A stretch of DNA of 64,000 bases, taken from assembly GCF_016863395.1 (NCBI RefSeq), contig NZ_BOOU01000003.1:1-64000 (forward strand), in the 5' to 3' direction. Position numbers and translations under genes: made by a program. This DNA is from Sphaerisporangium rufum (GTDB lineage: Bacteria > Actinomycetota > Actinomycetes > Streptosporangiales > Streptosporangiaceae). This document shows positions 8,781 through 19,430 of this stretch, piece after piece; the first letter of the stretch is position 1, and every line of letters starts with the position of its first letter. The notes under the pieces are model-generated. The model ran no database searches. It saw nothing but the letters and a program-made list of their open reading frames with translations, and was not told the origin of the DNA.

Positions 8781-10094
8781 ATGGAATATCGCGGATCGCG
8801 GACGCGGACGGTGCGGCGAATCACCCGGCCGCTGCTGGCCACGGCCACCGGAGCGGCCCTGCTGGCCCCCGGTCCGGCCGGCGCGGCGGCCCTGGCCGGC
8901 AGCGGGAGGGGCGAGCCGCCACCGCCGGCCCCCGCCGACCCGGGCCGGCCGCCCTCGACCGGCCGGCCTCCGGTGCGCCCGCTGGAGCCGGCGCCGCTCG
9001 GGAACCCGCCGCACCTCCTGCCGCCCGCCGAGGACCGGCCGCCCGTGGTGGCCCCGCTGGCCGACCGGCCGCCTGTCATGGCACCGCCGGCCGACCGGCC
9101 GCCTGTCATGGCACCGCCGGCCGACCGGCCGCCCGTGGTGGCCCCGCCGGCCGACCGGCCGTCCGGCGGCCGGGCACGTCCGGCGGGGGCGCTCGGCGCG
9201 GCCGGCCGGTTCGCCGTGCTGGCCGGAATCCCGCCCACGGCCGGCGGCCGCAACCGGGTGCTCGGCGATCTCGCGATCAGCCCGGGCCGCACAGCCGGTG
9301 GCCTGGACCCGGGCGAGGTGACCGGCGCGCGGCACCTGGGCGACGCGGCCGCCCGGCAGGCCCGCCGGGATTTCGCCGCCGCCTACGCCGACCTGAGCCG
9401 GCGGCGGGCGACCGGCACCATCACGCCGTCCCGGAGCCGCCCCGCGCTGCGACCGGGTGTGTACGTCTCCACCACCGGTGGCTTCACGCTCACCGGCAAC
9501 GTGACGCTGGACGCGCACGGCGATCCGGACGCGCTGTTCGTCTTCCGCGGCCGGTCGTTCACCACCGAACCCGGCAGTTCGATCACGCTGAGCGGCGCCG
9601 CGCAACCGTGCAATGTCATGGTCGTGACCGAGGACGTCGCCCGCCTGGGCGCCCGGTCCGACTTCCGCGGCACGCTGCTGGCGCGCGGCGGTGCGCGGCT
9701 CGGGACGGGCGCCAGGGTCGAGGGCCGGGTGCTCGCGGGGCGGGACGCGACCGTGTCGCTGCAGGGGAACACCATCACCACGCCGCCCTGTGCGGTACCG
9801 CTGGCCGGTCAGGCCACGGTGACCATCCTGGCGGTACTGGACCCGGCCAGTGGCAAGGACGCCGGCCCGCTGCGGCTGGTCGCCACGGTACGCGCCGCGG
9901 ACGGGCCACCGGCCGGCCAGGTCATCTTCACCCGGGACGGGATCGGCGTCGGCGCGGCCCGGCTCGACGCCCGGGGGCACGCCCGGTTCTCCCTGCCGGT
10001 GTCACCGGGACGCCATGAGATCACCGCCCGCTACGCGGGGTCGGCCGGTCACCACTCCAGCGTCTCGGCGCCCGTGGTCACGCGCCTGCGCTGA
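8781..10094 (+). CDS. Secreted DUF3494 ice-binding-like protein with Pro-rich repeats and Ig-like domain
   Basis: A 437-residue protein. Signal peptide about 1-36. A low-complexity Pro-rich region holds a ten-residue repeat, DRPPVMAPPA, at 85-128. Residues about 144-335 match DUF3494, the ice-binding-protein beta-solenoid (FAVLAG...LGDLAISPG...LRPGVYVSTTGGFTLTGNVTLDAHGDP as separated blocks, then FVFRG, TPPC). About 345-437 is an Ig-like repeat domain. Family knowledge: DUF3494 proteins bind ice or serve as surface adhesins. A role in ice binding seems odd among cellulases, and adhesion to a polysaccharide surface is an alternative; both are inference. Start: ATG at 8781 after GAGGAG. No LPXTG or CBM is visible. 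Confidence 0.9.
   Translation: MEYRGSRTRTVRRITRPLLATATGAALLAPGPAGAAALAGSGRGEPPPPAPADPGRPPSTGRPPVRPLEPAPLGNPPHLLPPAEDRPPVVAPLADRPPVMAPPADRPPVMAPPADRPPVVAPPADRPSGGRARPAGALGAAGRFAVLAGIPPTAGGRNRVLGDLAISPGRTAGGLDPGEVTGARHLGDAAARQARRDFAAAYADLSRRRATGTITPSRSRPALRPGVYVSTTGGFTLTGNVTLDAHGDPDALFVFRGRSFTTEPGSSITLSGAAQPCNVMVVTEDVARLGARSDFRGTLLARGGARLGTGARVEGRVLAGRDATVSLQGNTITTPPCAVPLAGQATVTILAVLDPASGKDAGPLRLVATVRAADGPPAGQVIFTRDGIGVGAARLDARGHARFSLPVSPGRHEITARYAGSAGHHSSVSAPVVTRLR
9033..9163. repeat. 30-bp in-frame tandem repeat in the ice-binding-like gene
   Basis: Four full units (9033-9062, 9063-9092, 9093-9122, 9123-9152) and a partial fifth encode DRPPVxAPxA. Units 2 and 3 are identical, and units 1 and 4 share GTGGTG in place of GTCATG. 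Recent slippage or duplication is likely, so copy number could vary between strains. Confidence 0.85.
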
Positions 10095-10111
10095 GCATCG
10101 GCCGCGGGCGG

Positions 10112-10133
10112 CGCCGTCCGCCGGCGGACGGCG
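10112..10133. terminator. Bidirectional terminator between convergent genes
   Basis: A perfect 22-bp GC palindrome centred at 10122/10123, between the end of the ice-binding-like gene (10094, plus strand) and the end of the DUF6158-like gene (10173, minus strand). It can fold as a hairpin in either transcript. Confidence 0.6.
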
Positions 10134-10172
10134 GACGGCGGCCGCCAGGGGGCGGACCGGCGAAGACGCCGG

Positions 10173-10382
10173 TCAGTTGCCGCTGGGATCCGGCGGGACG
10201 GCGGGCCCTTCCCCGGCGCGGCGCCGGTCGAACTCCTCCTCCAGTTCACCGGTGCGGACGGCGAACTCGTCGAGGGCGTCTTCGGAGCCGTGCAGCAGCG
10301 TCGCCATCCATGACTCCTCAAGCTGGCGAAGCTCATCGCGGAGGTCTCGCACGCTCAGGTTTCTCGGATCGGATCTGTTCAT
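10173..10382 (-). CDS. Small DUF6158-like protein
   Basis: A 69-residue acidic, helical protein (LSVRDLRDELRQLEES, LLHGSEDALDEF, RTGELEEEFDRRR). The LHGSEDAL and ELExEF pattern recalls DUF6158, a family of small actinomycete proteins of unknown function; this is from memory. Start: ATG at 10382 preceded by GGTGGA. An in-frame GTG eight codons earlier (10406) lacks a ribosome site. It is convergent with the ice-binding-like gene and divergent from GH48. Confidence 0.65.
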   Translation of the reverse strand: MNRSDPRNLSVRDLRDELRQLEESWMATLLHGSEDALDEFAVRTGELEEEFDRRRAGEGPAVPPDPSGN

Positions 10383-10840
10383 GGGTTCCACCCTGCACCC
10401 GGACACCGAGTGCCGTCACCCGCCACAAGGGCGGCATATGTCACAGCAAGGGATCCACACAGTGAGTGGATCTCCCGTCACTCAGCGCTCCGCGATCAGG
10501 GGAATGCCGTGCTGACCTGGGTGAACGTGAGATCGTTCCGGCCCGCGGCCGGCGGCGGCGCCGGCCGCCGATCGACGAGATGTGGCGTTGCTCACACTTT
10601 GTGAGCAAACTGTCCGCGATCTGTGACCGGCTGTCACCGGCCGGCTTACGGGCGCCGGCCCCGGTGGGGCCCGAACCGGCCCGCCCGGCAGACCACGCTT
10701 CTTTCGCCGATTCTCCGGATAGGCGGGTTATTTCTTGCGCCATCGGAGCCGCGAAGCGAGGTTTTCCGGCTTCCCGGGCCGGCGTCCCCGGCCGGCCGGA
10801 AGGGGCGGATCGGCGGGCCGCCACCACCACCGCCGGAACC
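10383..10840. other. Long non-coding region upstream of GH48
   Basis: No credible gene. It holds an imperfect hairpin (arms 10452-10458 and 10466-10472), a 21-bp near-palindrome at 10588-10608, and an otherwise unremarkable GC-rich stretch. With 10841-11085 it makes a gap of about 700 bp, the longest in the cellulase island. Confidence 0.4.
10588..10608. promoter_or_regulatory. Strong inverted repeat, arms TTGCTCACA / TGTGAGCAA
   Basis: Two perfect 9-bp arms separated by 3 bp (10588-10596 and 10600-10608). The form is typical of an operator for a dimeric repressor (GntR, TetR or similar) rather than a terminator, being AT-richer than the terminators here. It lies about 480 bp before GH48 and 205 bp upstream of the DUF6158-like gene, so its target is unclear. 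Confidence 0.55.
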
Positions 10841-10851
10841 TGAAAGTTTCA
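10841..10851. promoter_or_regulatory. GAAAGTTTC palindrome upstream of GH48
   Basis: TGAAAGTTTCA is an 11-bp palindrome about the central G, 95 bp before the GH48 -35 box. The same core stands upstream of GH3 (19326) and, with one change, GH5 (6713). The GAAA-N-TTTC arrangement recalls operators of xylanase genes in streptomycetes, so a second sugar-responsive regulator is plausible. Confidence 0.5.
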
Positions 10852-10945
10852 ACCATGCGGGGGCGCCGATTCGGGCCCGGAGGCGAGAACGGGCAGGCCG
10901 CCGCTGATGAGGCCGGACATCGGCGGAAATCTGCCGGACATGTCA

Positions 10946-10973
10946 TTGACATCTCTGCGCCGCTCACCAGAAT
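10946..10973 (+). promoter_or_regulatory. GH48 promoter
   Basis: TTGACA (10946-10951), a 16-nt spacer and CAGAAT (10968-10973). The CelR operator starts 7 bp downstream of the -10 box, over the expected start site. The leader to the GH48 ATG would be about 105 nt. Confidence 0.65.
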
Positions 10974-10979
10974 CCGATG

Positions 10980-10993
10980 TGGGAGCGCTCCCA
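10980..10993. promoter_or_regulatory. CelR operator at the GH48 promoter
   Basis: TGGGAGCGCTCCCA, a perfect copy of the CelR box, placed on the predicted transcription start of GH48. Binding would block transcription until cellobiose or a similar inducer is present. Confidence 0.92.
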
Positions 10994-11085
10994 TCAACTG
11001 ACCCCTTCCCCTCCCGGTCTCCGACCGACGCAGCGCGAACTTCCGTACCACTCATCACCCTTTCTCACTTTGGAGTACCTCCGGA

Positions 11086-14028
11086 ATGTCAACATCATCG
11101 GTAGGAGCGGGAGCGCTCCCACGATCGCGCGCGAAGCGTCGCGGCGTGTGGGTGGCGCTCACCGGCCTCGCGGCCGGCGTTTTCACCCTCCTGGCCTCCA
11201 CACCGGCCTCCGCCGCCGTCGCCTGCTCGGTCGACTACACCACCAACGACTGGGGCAGCGGCTTCACCGCCGACGTCAAGATCACCAACAAGGGTGACGC
11301 CTGGAACGGCTGGACCCTCGGCTTCAACTTCGCCGGCAACCAGCGGATCACCTCCGGCTGGAGCGCCACCTGGTCGCAGAGCGGCACCGCCGTCACCGCG
11401 CGGAACGCGAGCTGGAACGGCAACCTGAGCAACGGGCAGTCGACGAACATCGGCTTCCAGGGCACCTACAGCGGGACCAACGCCAAGCCGGCCTCGTTCA
11501 CGGTCAACGGCGTGACCTGCAACGGCGGGACCACCCCCACCCCGCAGCCGCCCACCGTGAGCCTGACCTCGCCGAGCGCGGGCCAGACGTTCACCGCGCC
11601 GGCCACCATCGGCCTGGCCGCGACCGCCGCCGACAGCGACGGCACGGTCAGCAAGGTCGACTTCTACAACGGCACCACGCTGCTCGGCTCGGACACCACC
11701 GCGCCGTACACCTACACCTGGACCGGGGTGGCCGCGGGCAGCTACTCGCTGACCGCCAAGGCGACCGACAACTCCGGCGCCAGCACCACCTCCTCCCCGG
11801 TGGGCGTCACGGTGGCCGGCACCTCCCAGCCCAGCATCGTGGTCAGCCCCAAGACGGTGGTCGTGGCCGAGGGCGGCGAGGCCACCGTCGGCGTGAAGCT
11901 CTCGCAGGCCCCGACCTCCACCGTCACGGTCGGCATCGCCAAGGCGTCGGGCGGCGACGCCGACCTCACGGTCTCGCCCGCCACGATGACCTTCACCACG
12001 TCGAACTGGAACACCGCGCAGAACGCGACCGTCAGCGCGGCCGAGGACGCCGACGAGACCTCCGGCAGCGCCACGTTCAACCTGTCCGCCTCCGGCTGGA
12101 CCGGTGACTCGTTCACCGCCACCGAGGCCGACAACGACGGCAGCAGCGGTGGCAACGAGTACGTGCAGCGGTTCACCACCATGTACAACAAGCTGCACGA
12201 CCCGGCGAACGGCTACTTCTCCCCCGAGGGCGTCCCCTACCACTCGGTGGAGACCCTGATGGTGGAGGCGCCGGACCACGGCCACGAGACCACCTCCGAG
12301 GCGTTCAGCTACTTCCTGTGGCTGGAGGCGGTGTACGGCCAGGTCACCGGCACGTGGACCAACTTCAACAACGCCTGGGCCACGATGGAGAAGTACATCA
12401 TCCCGGCCACGGCCGACCAGCCCACCAACTCGTACTACCAGGCGAGCAAGCCGGCCACCTACGCCGGCGAGTGGGACGACATCAAGCAGTACCCGTCGAA
12501 GCTGGACGGCGGCGTCTCGGTCGGCGTCGACCCGATCGCGGGCGAGCTGAAGAGCGCCTACGGCACCAGCGACATCTACGGCATGCACTGGCTGCTGGAC
12601 GTGGACAACACCTACGGGTTCGGCCGCTGCGGCGACGGCACCACCCGCCCCGCCTACATCAACACCTACCAGCGCGGCCCGGAGGAGTCGGTCTTCGAGA
12701 CCATCCCGCAGCCGTCCTGCGACGCCTTCAAGTTCGGTGGCCCGAACGGCTACCTGGACCTGTTCACCGGTGACGCCTCCTACGCCAAGCAGTGGAAGTA
12801 CACCAACGCCCCCGACGCCGACGCGCGCGCCATCCAGGTCGCTTACTGGGCGCACACCTGGGCCAAGGCGCAGGGCAAGGAGTCGCAGATCTCCGCCACG
12901 GTCGCCAAGGCCGCGAAGATGGGCGACTACCTCCGCTACGCGATGTACGACAAGTACTTCAAGAAGCAGGGCTGCACCAGCACCTCCTGCGCCGCGGGCA
13001 CCGGCAAGGACAGCTCCGCCTACCTGCTGTCCTGGTACTACGCCTGGGGCGGCGCGCTGGACACCTCCGCCGGCTGGGCCTGGCGGATCGGTTCCAGCCA
13101 CAACCACTCCGGCTACCAGAACCCGCTCGCCGCGTGGGCGCTGTCCAACGTGGACGTGCTCAAGCCCAAGGGTTCGACCGCGGTCACCGACTGGAGCACC
13201 AGCCTGACCCGCCAGATGGAGTTCTACCGCTGGCTGCAGTCGACCGAGGGCGCGATCGCCGGTGGCGCGACCAACAGCTGGCAGGGCCACTACGCGGCTC
13301 CGCCGGCCGGCACGCCGACCTTCTACGGCATGGCCTACGACTGGCAGCCGGTCTACCACGACCCGCCGTCCAACCAGTGGTTCGGCTTCCAGGCCTGGAC
13401 GATGGAGCGGGTGGCCGAGCTCTACTACGCCACCGGCAACGCCATGGCCAAGACGGTCCTCGACAAGTGGGTCGCCTGGGCGATGGCCAACACCACCATC
13501 GCCGCCGACGGCTCCTACCAGATGCCGTCGACCCTGCGGTGGACCGGCCAGCCGGACACCTGGAACGCCGCCAGCCCGGGTAACAACGCCGGCCTGCACG
13601 TCTCGGTCGTGGACTACACCACCGACGTCGGCGTGGCCGGTTCCTACGCCAAGGCTCTGATGTACTACGCCGCCAAGGCCAACAACACGGCGGCGAAGAA
13701 CATGGCCAAGGCGCTGCTGGACGGGGTCTGGAAGCACCAGGACAGCAAGGGTGTGTCGCTGCCGGAGACCAAGGCCGACTACAACCGCCTGGACGACCCG
13801 ATCTACGTCCCGGCCGGCTGGAGCGGCAAGATGCCGAACGGCGACCCGATCAACTCCAGCTCGACCTTCATCTCCATCCGCTCGTTCTACAAGAACGACC
13901 CGGACTGGCCGAAGGTCCAGGCCTACCTGAACGGCACGGGCCCGGCCCCGACGTTCAACTACCACCGGTTCTGGGCGCAGGTCGACGTCGCCGTCGCCCT
14001 CGCCGAGTACGGCCGGCTGTTCCCCTGA
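11086..14028 (+). CDS. Secreted CBM2-Ig-GH48 processive cellobiohydrolase
   Basis: A 980-residue exocellulase that releases cellobiose from cellulose chain ends; it is a hallmark of strong cellulose degraders. Signal peptide 1-43 (ASA cut). CBM2 about 46-146. Bacterial Ig-like domain about 153-246. A second beta-sandwich about 250-348 resembling Calx-beta. GH48 catalytic domain about 352-980. The catalytic acid is E405 in [10 protein letters not shown]. The carbohydrate-binding module is N-terminal here, unlike the other cellulases in the island. Start: ATG at 11086 with GGAG ten bases upstream. A second CelR box (11108-11121) lies within codons 8-12. GH9 follows 237 bp downstream beyond a set of stem-loops. 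Confidence 0.97.
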   Translation: MSTSSVGAGALPRSRAKRRGVWVALTGLAAGVFTLLASTPASAAVACSVDYTTNDWGSGFTADVKITNKGDAWNGWTLGFNFAGNQRITSGWSATWSQSGTAVTARNASWNGNLSNGQSTNIGFQGTYSGTNAKPASFTVNGVTCNGGTTPTPQPPTVSLTSPSAGQTFTAPATIGLAATAADSDGTVSKVDFYNGTTLLGSDTTAPYTYTWTGVAAGSYSLTAKATDNSGASTTSSPVGVTVAGTSQPSIVVSPKTVVVAEGGEATVGVKLSQAPTSTVTVGIAKASGGDADLTVSPATMTFTTSNWNTAQNATVSAAEDADETSGSATFNLSASGWTGDSFTATEADNDGSSGGNEYVQRFTTMYNKLHDPANGYFSPEGVPYHSVETLMVEAPDHGHETTSEAFSYFLWLEAVYGQVTGTWTNFNNAWATMEKYIIPATADQPTNSYYQASKPATYAGEWDDIKQYPSKLDGGVSVGVDPIAGELKSAYGTSDIYGMHWLLDVDNTYGFGRCGDGTTRPAYINTYQRGPEESVFETIPQPSCDAFKFGGPNGYLDLFTGDASYAKQWKYTNAPDADARAIQVAYWAHTWAKAQGKESQISATVAKAAKMGDYLRYAMYDKYFKKQGCTSTSCAAGTGKDSSAYLLSWYYAWGGALDTSAGWAWRIGSSHNHSGYQNPLAAWALSNVDVLKPKGSTAVTDWSTSLTRQMEFYRWLQSTEGAIAGGATNSWQGHYAAPPAGTPTFYGMAYDWQPVYHDPPSNQWFGFQAWTMERVAELYYATGNAMAKTVLDKWVAWAMANTTIAADGSYQMPSTLRWTGQPDTWNAASPGNNAGLHVSVVDYTTDVGVAGSYAKALMYYAAKANNTAAKNMAKALLDGVWKHQDSKGVSLPETKADYNRLDDPIYVPAGWSGKMPNGDPINSSSTFISIRSFYKNDPDWPKVQAYLNGTGPAPTFNYHRFWAQVDVAVALAEYGRLFP
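11108..11121. promoter_or_regulatory. Second CelR operator, inside the GH48 coding region
   Basis: CGGGAGCGCTCCCA matches the CelR box at 13 of 14 positions and lies 22 nt after the GH48 start codon, within the signal-peptide codons. It is 128 bp centre to centre from the promoter operator. The spacing would allow looping or a roadblock. Coding constraint alone (Ala-Gly-Ala-Leu-Pro) does not require this exact sequence. Confidence 0.7.
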
Positions 14029-14036
14029 TCCGGCCG

Positions 14037-16611
<2,575 letters not shown>

Positions 16612-16623
16612 CCCCTTGAACGT

Positions 16624-16690
16624 GGTCTCGACAAGCCCTGGGAGCGCGAGACCGCGGCCCGGCCGGGCCTCCCGCGAAGCCCGGCCGGGC
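16624..16690 (+). terminator. Terminator region after GH9
   Basis: GGTCTCG (16624-16630) pairs with CGAGACC (16647-16653). Two copies of the palindrome GCCCGGCCGGGC (16657-16668 and 16679-16690) follow and can pair with each other. The region starts 13 nt after the GH9 stop. Confidence 0.6.
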
Positions 16691-16825
16691 ACCCTTCCCA
16701 GCCGCGCCGTCCCCTGCGGACGGGGTCACAGCACTCTGTACCAAGAGTGAGATTCTGTGAAAACCCGCAATAAATGATCGTTCTTTGCTCAGAATCGAGT
16801 TGACGCGTTCGGGCGAGGGACGGGA

Positions 16826-17401
16826 GTGGCGGTGGCGCGCGCCGGCCGGGTGTTGATCATCTCTGGCATCATCGCACTGGCGGCGGGCTCGGCACCGCTG
16901 CTCGTGGTGGATCACGGCCCGGAGCGGGTGGTGCCCATCGCCCTGGCCATCGCCGGCGGCGGGCGCACCGCGGAGTGGCCCGGCGGGGCCATCCCCTACG
17001 TGTGGGGCGGCGGCCACGGCGATGACGCCGGCCCTTCCCTGGGCACCTGCGAGGGATACAGCGGCAGCGTCCGCCCCTGCCCGGCGGCCACCACCCGCGG
17101 CCTGGACTGCTCGGGGCTGGTCCGCTGGGTGTACCGCCTGGCCTTCGACCGGGACGTGCTCGGCGGCGGCACCACCGACGACCACGTCCGCCGGTTGCGG
17201 CGCGTCCCGACGGCCGCCGCCCGCCCCGGCGATCTCGTCTTCTTCGGCAAGGTGCGCAAGCGGACGGTGCGGACCCACCACGTCGGGATCTACATCGGTG
17301 GCGGCATGATGATCAACGCGCTGCGCACCGGCACCACCATCCGCACCGACCCGGTGACCGTGCTGCCCGACCTCGCCGGCTACTACCGCTACGAAGGCTG
17401 A
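16826..17401 (+). CDS. Secreted or membrane-anchored NlpC/P60 peptidase
   Basis: A 191-residue protein with a hydrophobic N-terminal segment (about 8-27, signal or anchor) and an NlpC/P60 cysteine-peptidase domain. Nucleophile C95 lies in GLDCSGLVRWVY and catalytic H152 in HHVGIYIGGG. Such enzymes cut peptide links in peptidoglycan stem peptides. The spacing between the N-terminal segment and the Cys contains a Gly-rich insert (YVWGGGHGDD) common in this family. Start: GTG at 16826 after GAGGGACGGGAG; a second GTG at 16832 is possible. Follows the cellulase genes but has its own AT-rich upstream region. Convergent with the gene ending at 17429. Confidence 0.9.
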   Translation: MAVARAGRVLIISGIIALAAGSAPLLVVDHGPERVVPIALAIAGGGRTAEWPGGAIPYVWGGGHGDDAGPSLGTCEGYSGSVRPCPAATTRGLDCSGLVRWVYRLAFDRDVLGGGTTDDHVRRLRRVPTAAARPGDLVFFGKVRKRTVRTHHVGIYIGGGMMINALRTGTTIRTDPVTVLPDLAGYYRYEG

Positions 17402-17428
17402 CCGCCGCCCTGCCCGGAGCCCGACAAC

Positions 17429-18733
17429 TCAGCCGAGCAGCTGGTTCTCGACCTGGTGCTCGATCACCTTCTCCGACACCTGGAAATGCTCGGCAAGGGT
17501 GCCCAGGTCCTCCTGTGTCATCGTCTCCACCGGCGTCCCGGCGATCTCCCGGATACCGGCGGCCGGCGCCAGCAACTCGGCGGCGAACGCCCGTTCCACC
17601 TGCTGACGGTCGGTCGCGGCGGTGGTGACGAGGAAGAGCGGTTCCGGTTCCCACACGTGGTGCCAGAGCGCCCGGGAGAGCGTGAACCGCCGGGAACCGG
17701 CCGCCCGTCCGCTCGCCACCACCACGGACGGTCCCCTTTCCTCCGCCGCTCCGCCGACGGCCTGCAGGCCACGATCGACGGCGGGCCGTTCTACGGCGGC
17801 GACATACGCGTCGAGCGGGAAGACGTCCTCGTCCGGAACGCCGGCCGCACGGCGCACCATTCGCGCCTGGGCCCATCCCTTCTCCCACGGCCGATGCCCT
17901 GGCGACGGCCGTGGAACGCCCATCGCCGGACGGAGATCCAGCGCCGCGGGGGCGTTCCGTGCCGTTCCGATCTCCGTGCGAGCGCGCTGTATCCACTCCA
18001 GTGCCTCGGCCATGCGCACCGGGTCGACGGCGTCCAGGAAGTCACCGAACATCGCCGGCGGCATCTCGCCGGCGGCAGCGATGATCAGATCCTCGTACGG
18101 TCCCGCCTCGGCGTATGGATCCAGACCCAGCCGGGCCGCCGCGAGGCAGAATTCCACTTCCTCCGGCTCCGCCTGCTGGATGGCGGCCCACTCCTTCTCC
18201 AGGGGAGTATCGGAGATCCCCTTTTCGGCGAGCCGCGTCAGGACGGCGGAGATCAGATGGCCCAACTCCTCCGTGATCGATGGGCCGTCGACGAACGCCT
18301 CTCCCCGGGACAGGAAGCGAATCGGCCGGGTCGCCGGCACGTGGCGATCCTCGCGCCAGAGCAGATGCGTCTGACCCCCCTCTGGAATGATCAGCAACTC
18401 CGGCCACAGGAACCCGTCACCGCTGGCGCGCACGCAGTGCCGGCGGAGCATCTGGGGGTCATGCCAGATGCCCGACCGCACTCCCAGCGTCCGGGCGGGG
18501 CGGGCATCGGCCCGCAAGAACCACCAGTTGTAGGCCAGCCACTCCGCGATCGGATAAAGCGGGCAATAGACGGACCGCCGGGAGCTTCCTGAGGGAATGT
18601 CCTCCACCAGGGTGATGTGGTCGCCGCCCACCGCGATCTCGATCCGTGCCCAGGTGACGCGATGTTCCGGCAACCGCACCGGAGGTGGCGCCTCCCACTC
18701 CCAGCGGATTCTCAACTCCGGCGTCGTTGTCAC
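17429..18733 (-). CDS. Large protein with degenerate ImmA/IrrE-like C-terminus
   Basis: A 434-residue protein. The C-terminal 100 residues follow the ImmA/IrrE metallopeptidase pattern: RRFTLSRALWHHV where the family has FTLAHELGH, then VERAFAAELLAPAAGI matching the usual AFAAELLMP, then a closing LAEHFQVSEKVIEHQV helix pair. The zinc-binding HExxH is absent (SRALWHH), so it is probably inactive as a protease or a binding version of the fold. The N-terminal 300 residues match no family I know. Start: GTG at 18733 overlaps the stop of the upstream gene as GTGA, preferred over a longer frame beginning at 18766. The two genes form a coupled module. Function unknown. Confidence 0.75.
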   Translation of the reverse strand: MTTTPELRIRWEWEAPPPVRLPEHRVTWARIEIAVGGDHITLVEDIPSGSSRRSVYCPLYPIAEWLAYNWWFLRADARPARTLGVRSGIWHDPQMLRRHCVRASGDGFLWPELLIIPEGGQTHLLWREDRHVPATRPIRFLSRGEAFVDGPSITEELGHLISAVLTRLAEKGISDTPLEKEWAAIQQAEPEEVEFCLAAARLGLDPYAEAGPYEDLIIAAAGEMPPAMFGDFLDAVDPVRMAEALEWIQRARTEIGTARNAPAALDLRPAMGVPRPSPGHRPWEKGWAQARMVRRAAGVPDEDVFPLDAYVAAVERPAVDRGLQAVGGAAEERGPSVVVASGRAAGSRRFTLSRALWHHVWEPEPLFLVTTAATDRQQVERAFAAELLAPAAGIREIAGTPVETMTQEDLGTLAEHFQVSEKVIEHQVENQLLG

Positions 18734-19131
18734 CGTCCACCGTCCTCGCCGAATGTCTCCGGCCACTCCTCCGGACCGAGCGGGTATCCCTTGTACTGCC
18801 CGAGTTCCCTATTGACCAGTCTCGCCTCGTACACGACATCGTTCACGCGATGCCATGCGTACCGAGGGAAGTCTCCCTCCCAAGGCGCACCCACGTTGCC
18901 CTGCGCGACCGTCTCGCGCAACCACTCGGTTATCCGCGCTGGATCAGCGAGTTTCGGGTCATATTTGCTCGCGTCCGCCCGCAGCCTGGGCTGCCCGGCG
19001 AACGAAGGATACGACTTGTGCTCAGCGCTGCCAACGTAGGAGACGCGCTCGGCGAGTTCCTTCAGCGCCACACCTTCCGGCGGTGAGGTGCGGACCCGAC
19101 GGAGCGGACGGCGACGATGGGGGGCGCGCAT
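18730..19131 (-). CDS. Hypothetical partner protein of the ImmA/IrrE-like gene
   Basis: A 133-residue protein with a basic N-terminus and a compact body rich in Tyr and Trp (ERVSYVGSAEHKSYPSF, DPARITEWLRETV, GAPWEGDFPRYAWH, VVYEARLVN, YKGYPL). It seems to be a conserved small family, but I know no function. Its stop codon overlaps the start of the ImmA/IrrE-like gene. The start is uncertain: ATG at 19131 has no clear ribosome site, and a GTG at 19071 would remove the basic N-terminus. The AT-rich upstream region (19132-19325) probably holds its promoter. Confidence 0.65.
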   Translation of the reverse strand: MRAPHRRRPLRRVRTSPPEGVALKELAERVSYVGSAEHKSYPSFAGQPRLRADASKYDPKLADPARITEWLRETVAQGNVGAPWEGDFPRYAWHRVNDVVYEARLVNRELGQYKGYPLGPEEWPETFGEDGGR

Positions 19132-19325
19132 GGGGTCACTATTACCGGCGGCCGGGCGACGGTGCAGCTGAAAATGGTTTTAGCCACCTATGTCTGTTCA
19201 CTCGTATGTAGTAAATAATGCTCCTTTAGCGATGGTTCGGGAGAGTCATCGGCTTCACCATCATTTGTCATATGTCCTGTTGGCCGAAGGGGCACCGCCG
19301 GAAGGGCGGTTCGGGGTTGGCCGGG
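19132..19325. other. AT-rich divergent intergenic region
   Basis: The region between the minus-strand two-gene module (start 19131) and GH3 (start 19431) is markedly AT-richer than its surroundings. It contains an imperfect inverted repeat at 19167-19184 (GCTGAAAA / TTTTAGC). No gene is supported. The composition may mark a boundary of acquired DNA or simply two promoters. Confidence 0.4.
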
Positions 19326-19336
19326 TGAAAGTTTCC
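19326..19336. promoter_or_regulatory. GAAAGTTTC motif upstream of GH3
   Basis: TGAAAGTTTCC repeats the core seen before GH48 (10841) and GH5 (6713). It stands 40 bp upstream of a candidate GH3 -35 box. No CelR box was found in front of GH3, so this motif is the best candidate for its sugar-responsive control. Confidence 0.5.
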
Positions 19337-19376
19337 GGTGGGTTCGCAGGTGGGCGGGGGTGGCTGCGGGGTGGAT

Positions 19377-19406
19377 TTGACCGGGGGAAACGGCCGTTCC
19401 TACGGT
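19377..19406 (+). promoter_or_regulatory. Candidate GH3 promoter
   Basis: TTGACC (19377-19382), an 18-nt spacer and TACGGT (19401-19406), a common actinomycete -10 form. The leader to the ATG would be about 18 nt and includes the GGAGG ribosome site. Confidence 0.45.
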
Positions 19407-19430
19407 CGCGGCGACAGCGAGGAGGCGAAC

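Noticed and set aside
10466-10843. Open frame of about 125 codons upstream of GH48
   Set aside because: Arg/Pro-rich, no ribosome site, and it overlaps the operator-like palindrome; it reads as non-coding.
16639-16652. CelR-like sequence after GH9
   Set aside because: Only the left half (TGGGAGCGC) matches; the right half belongs to the GH9 terminator hairpin.
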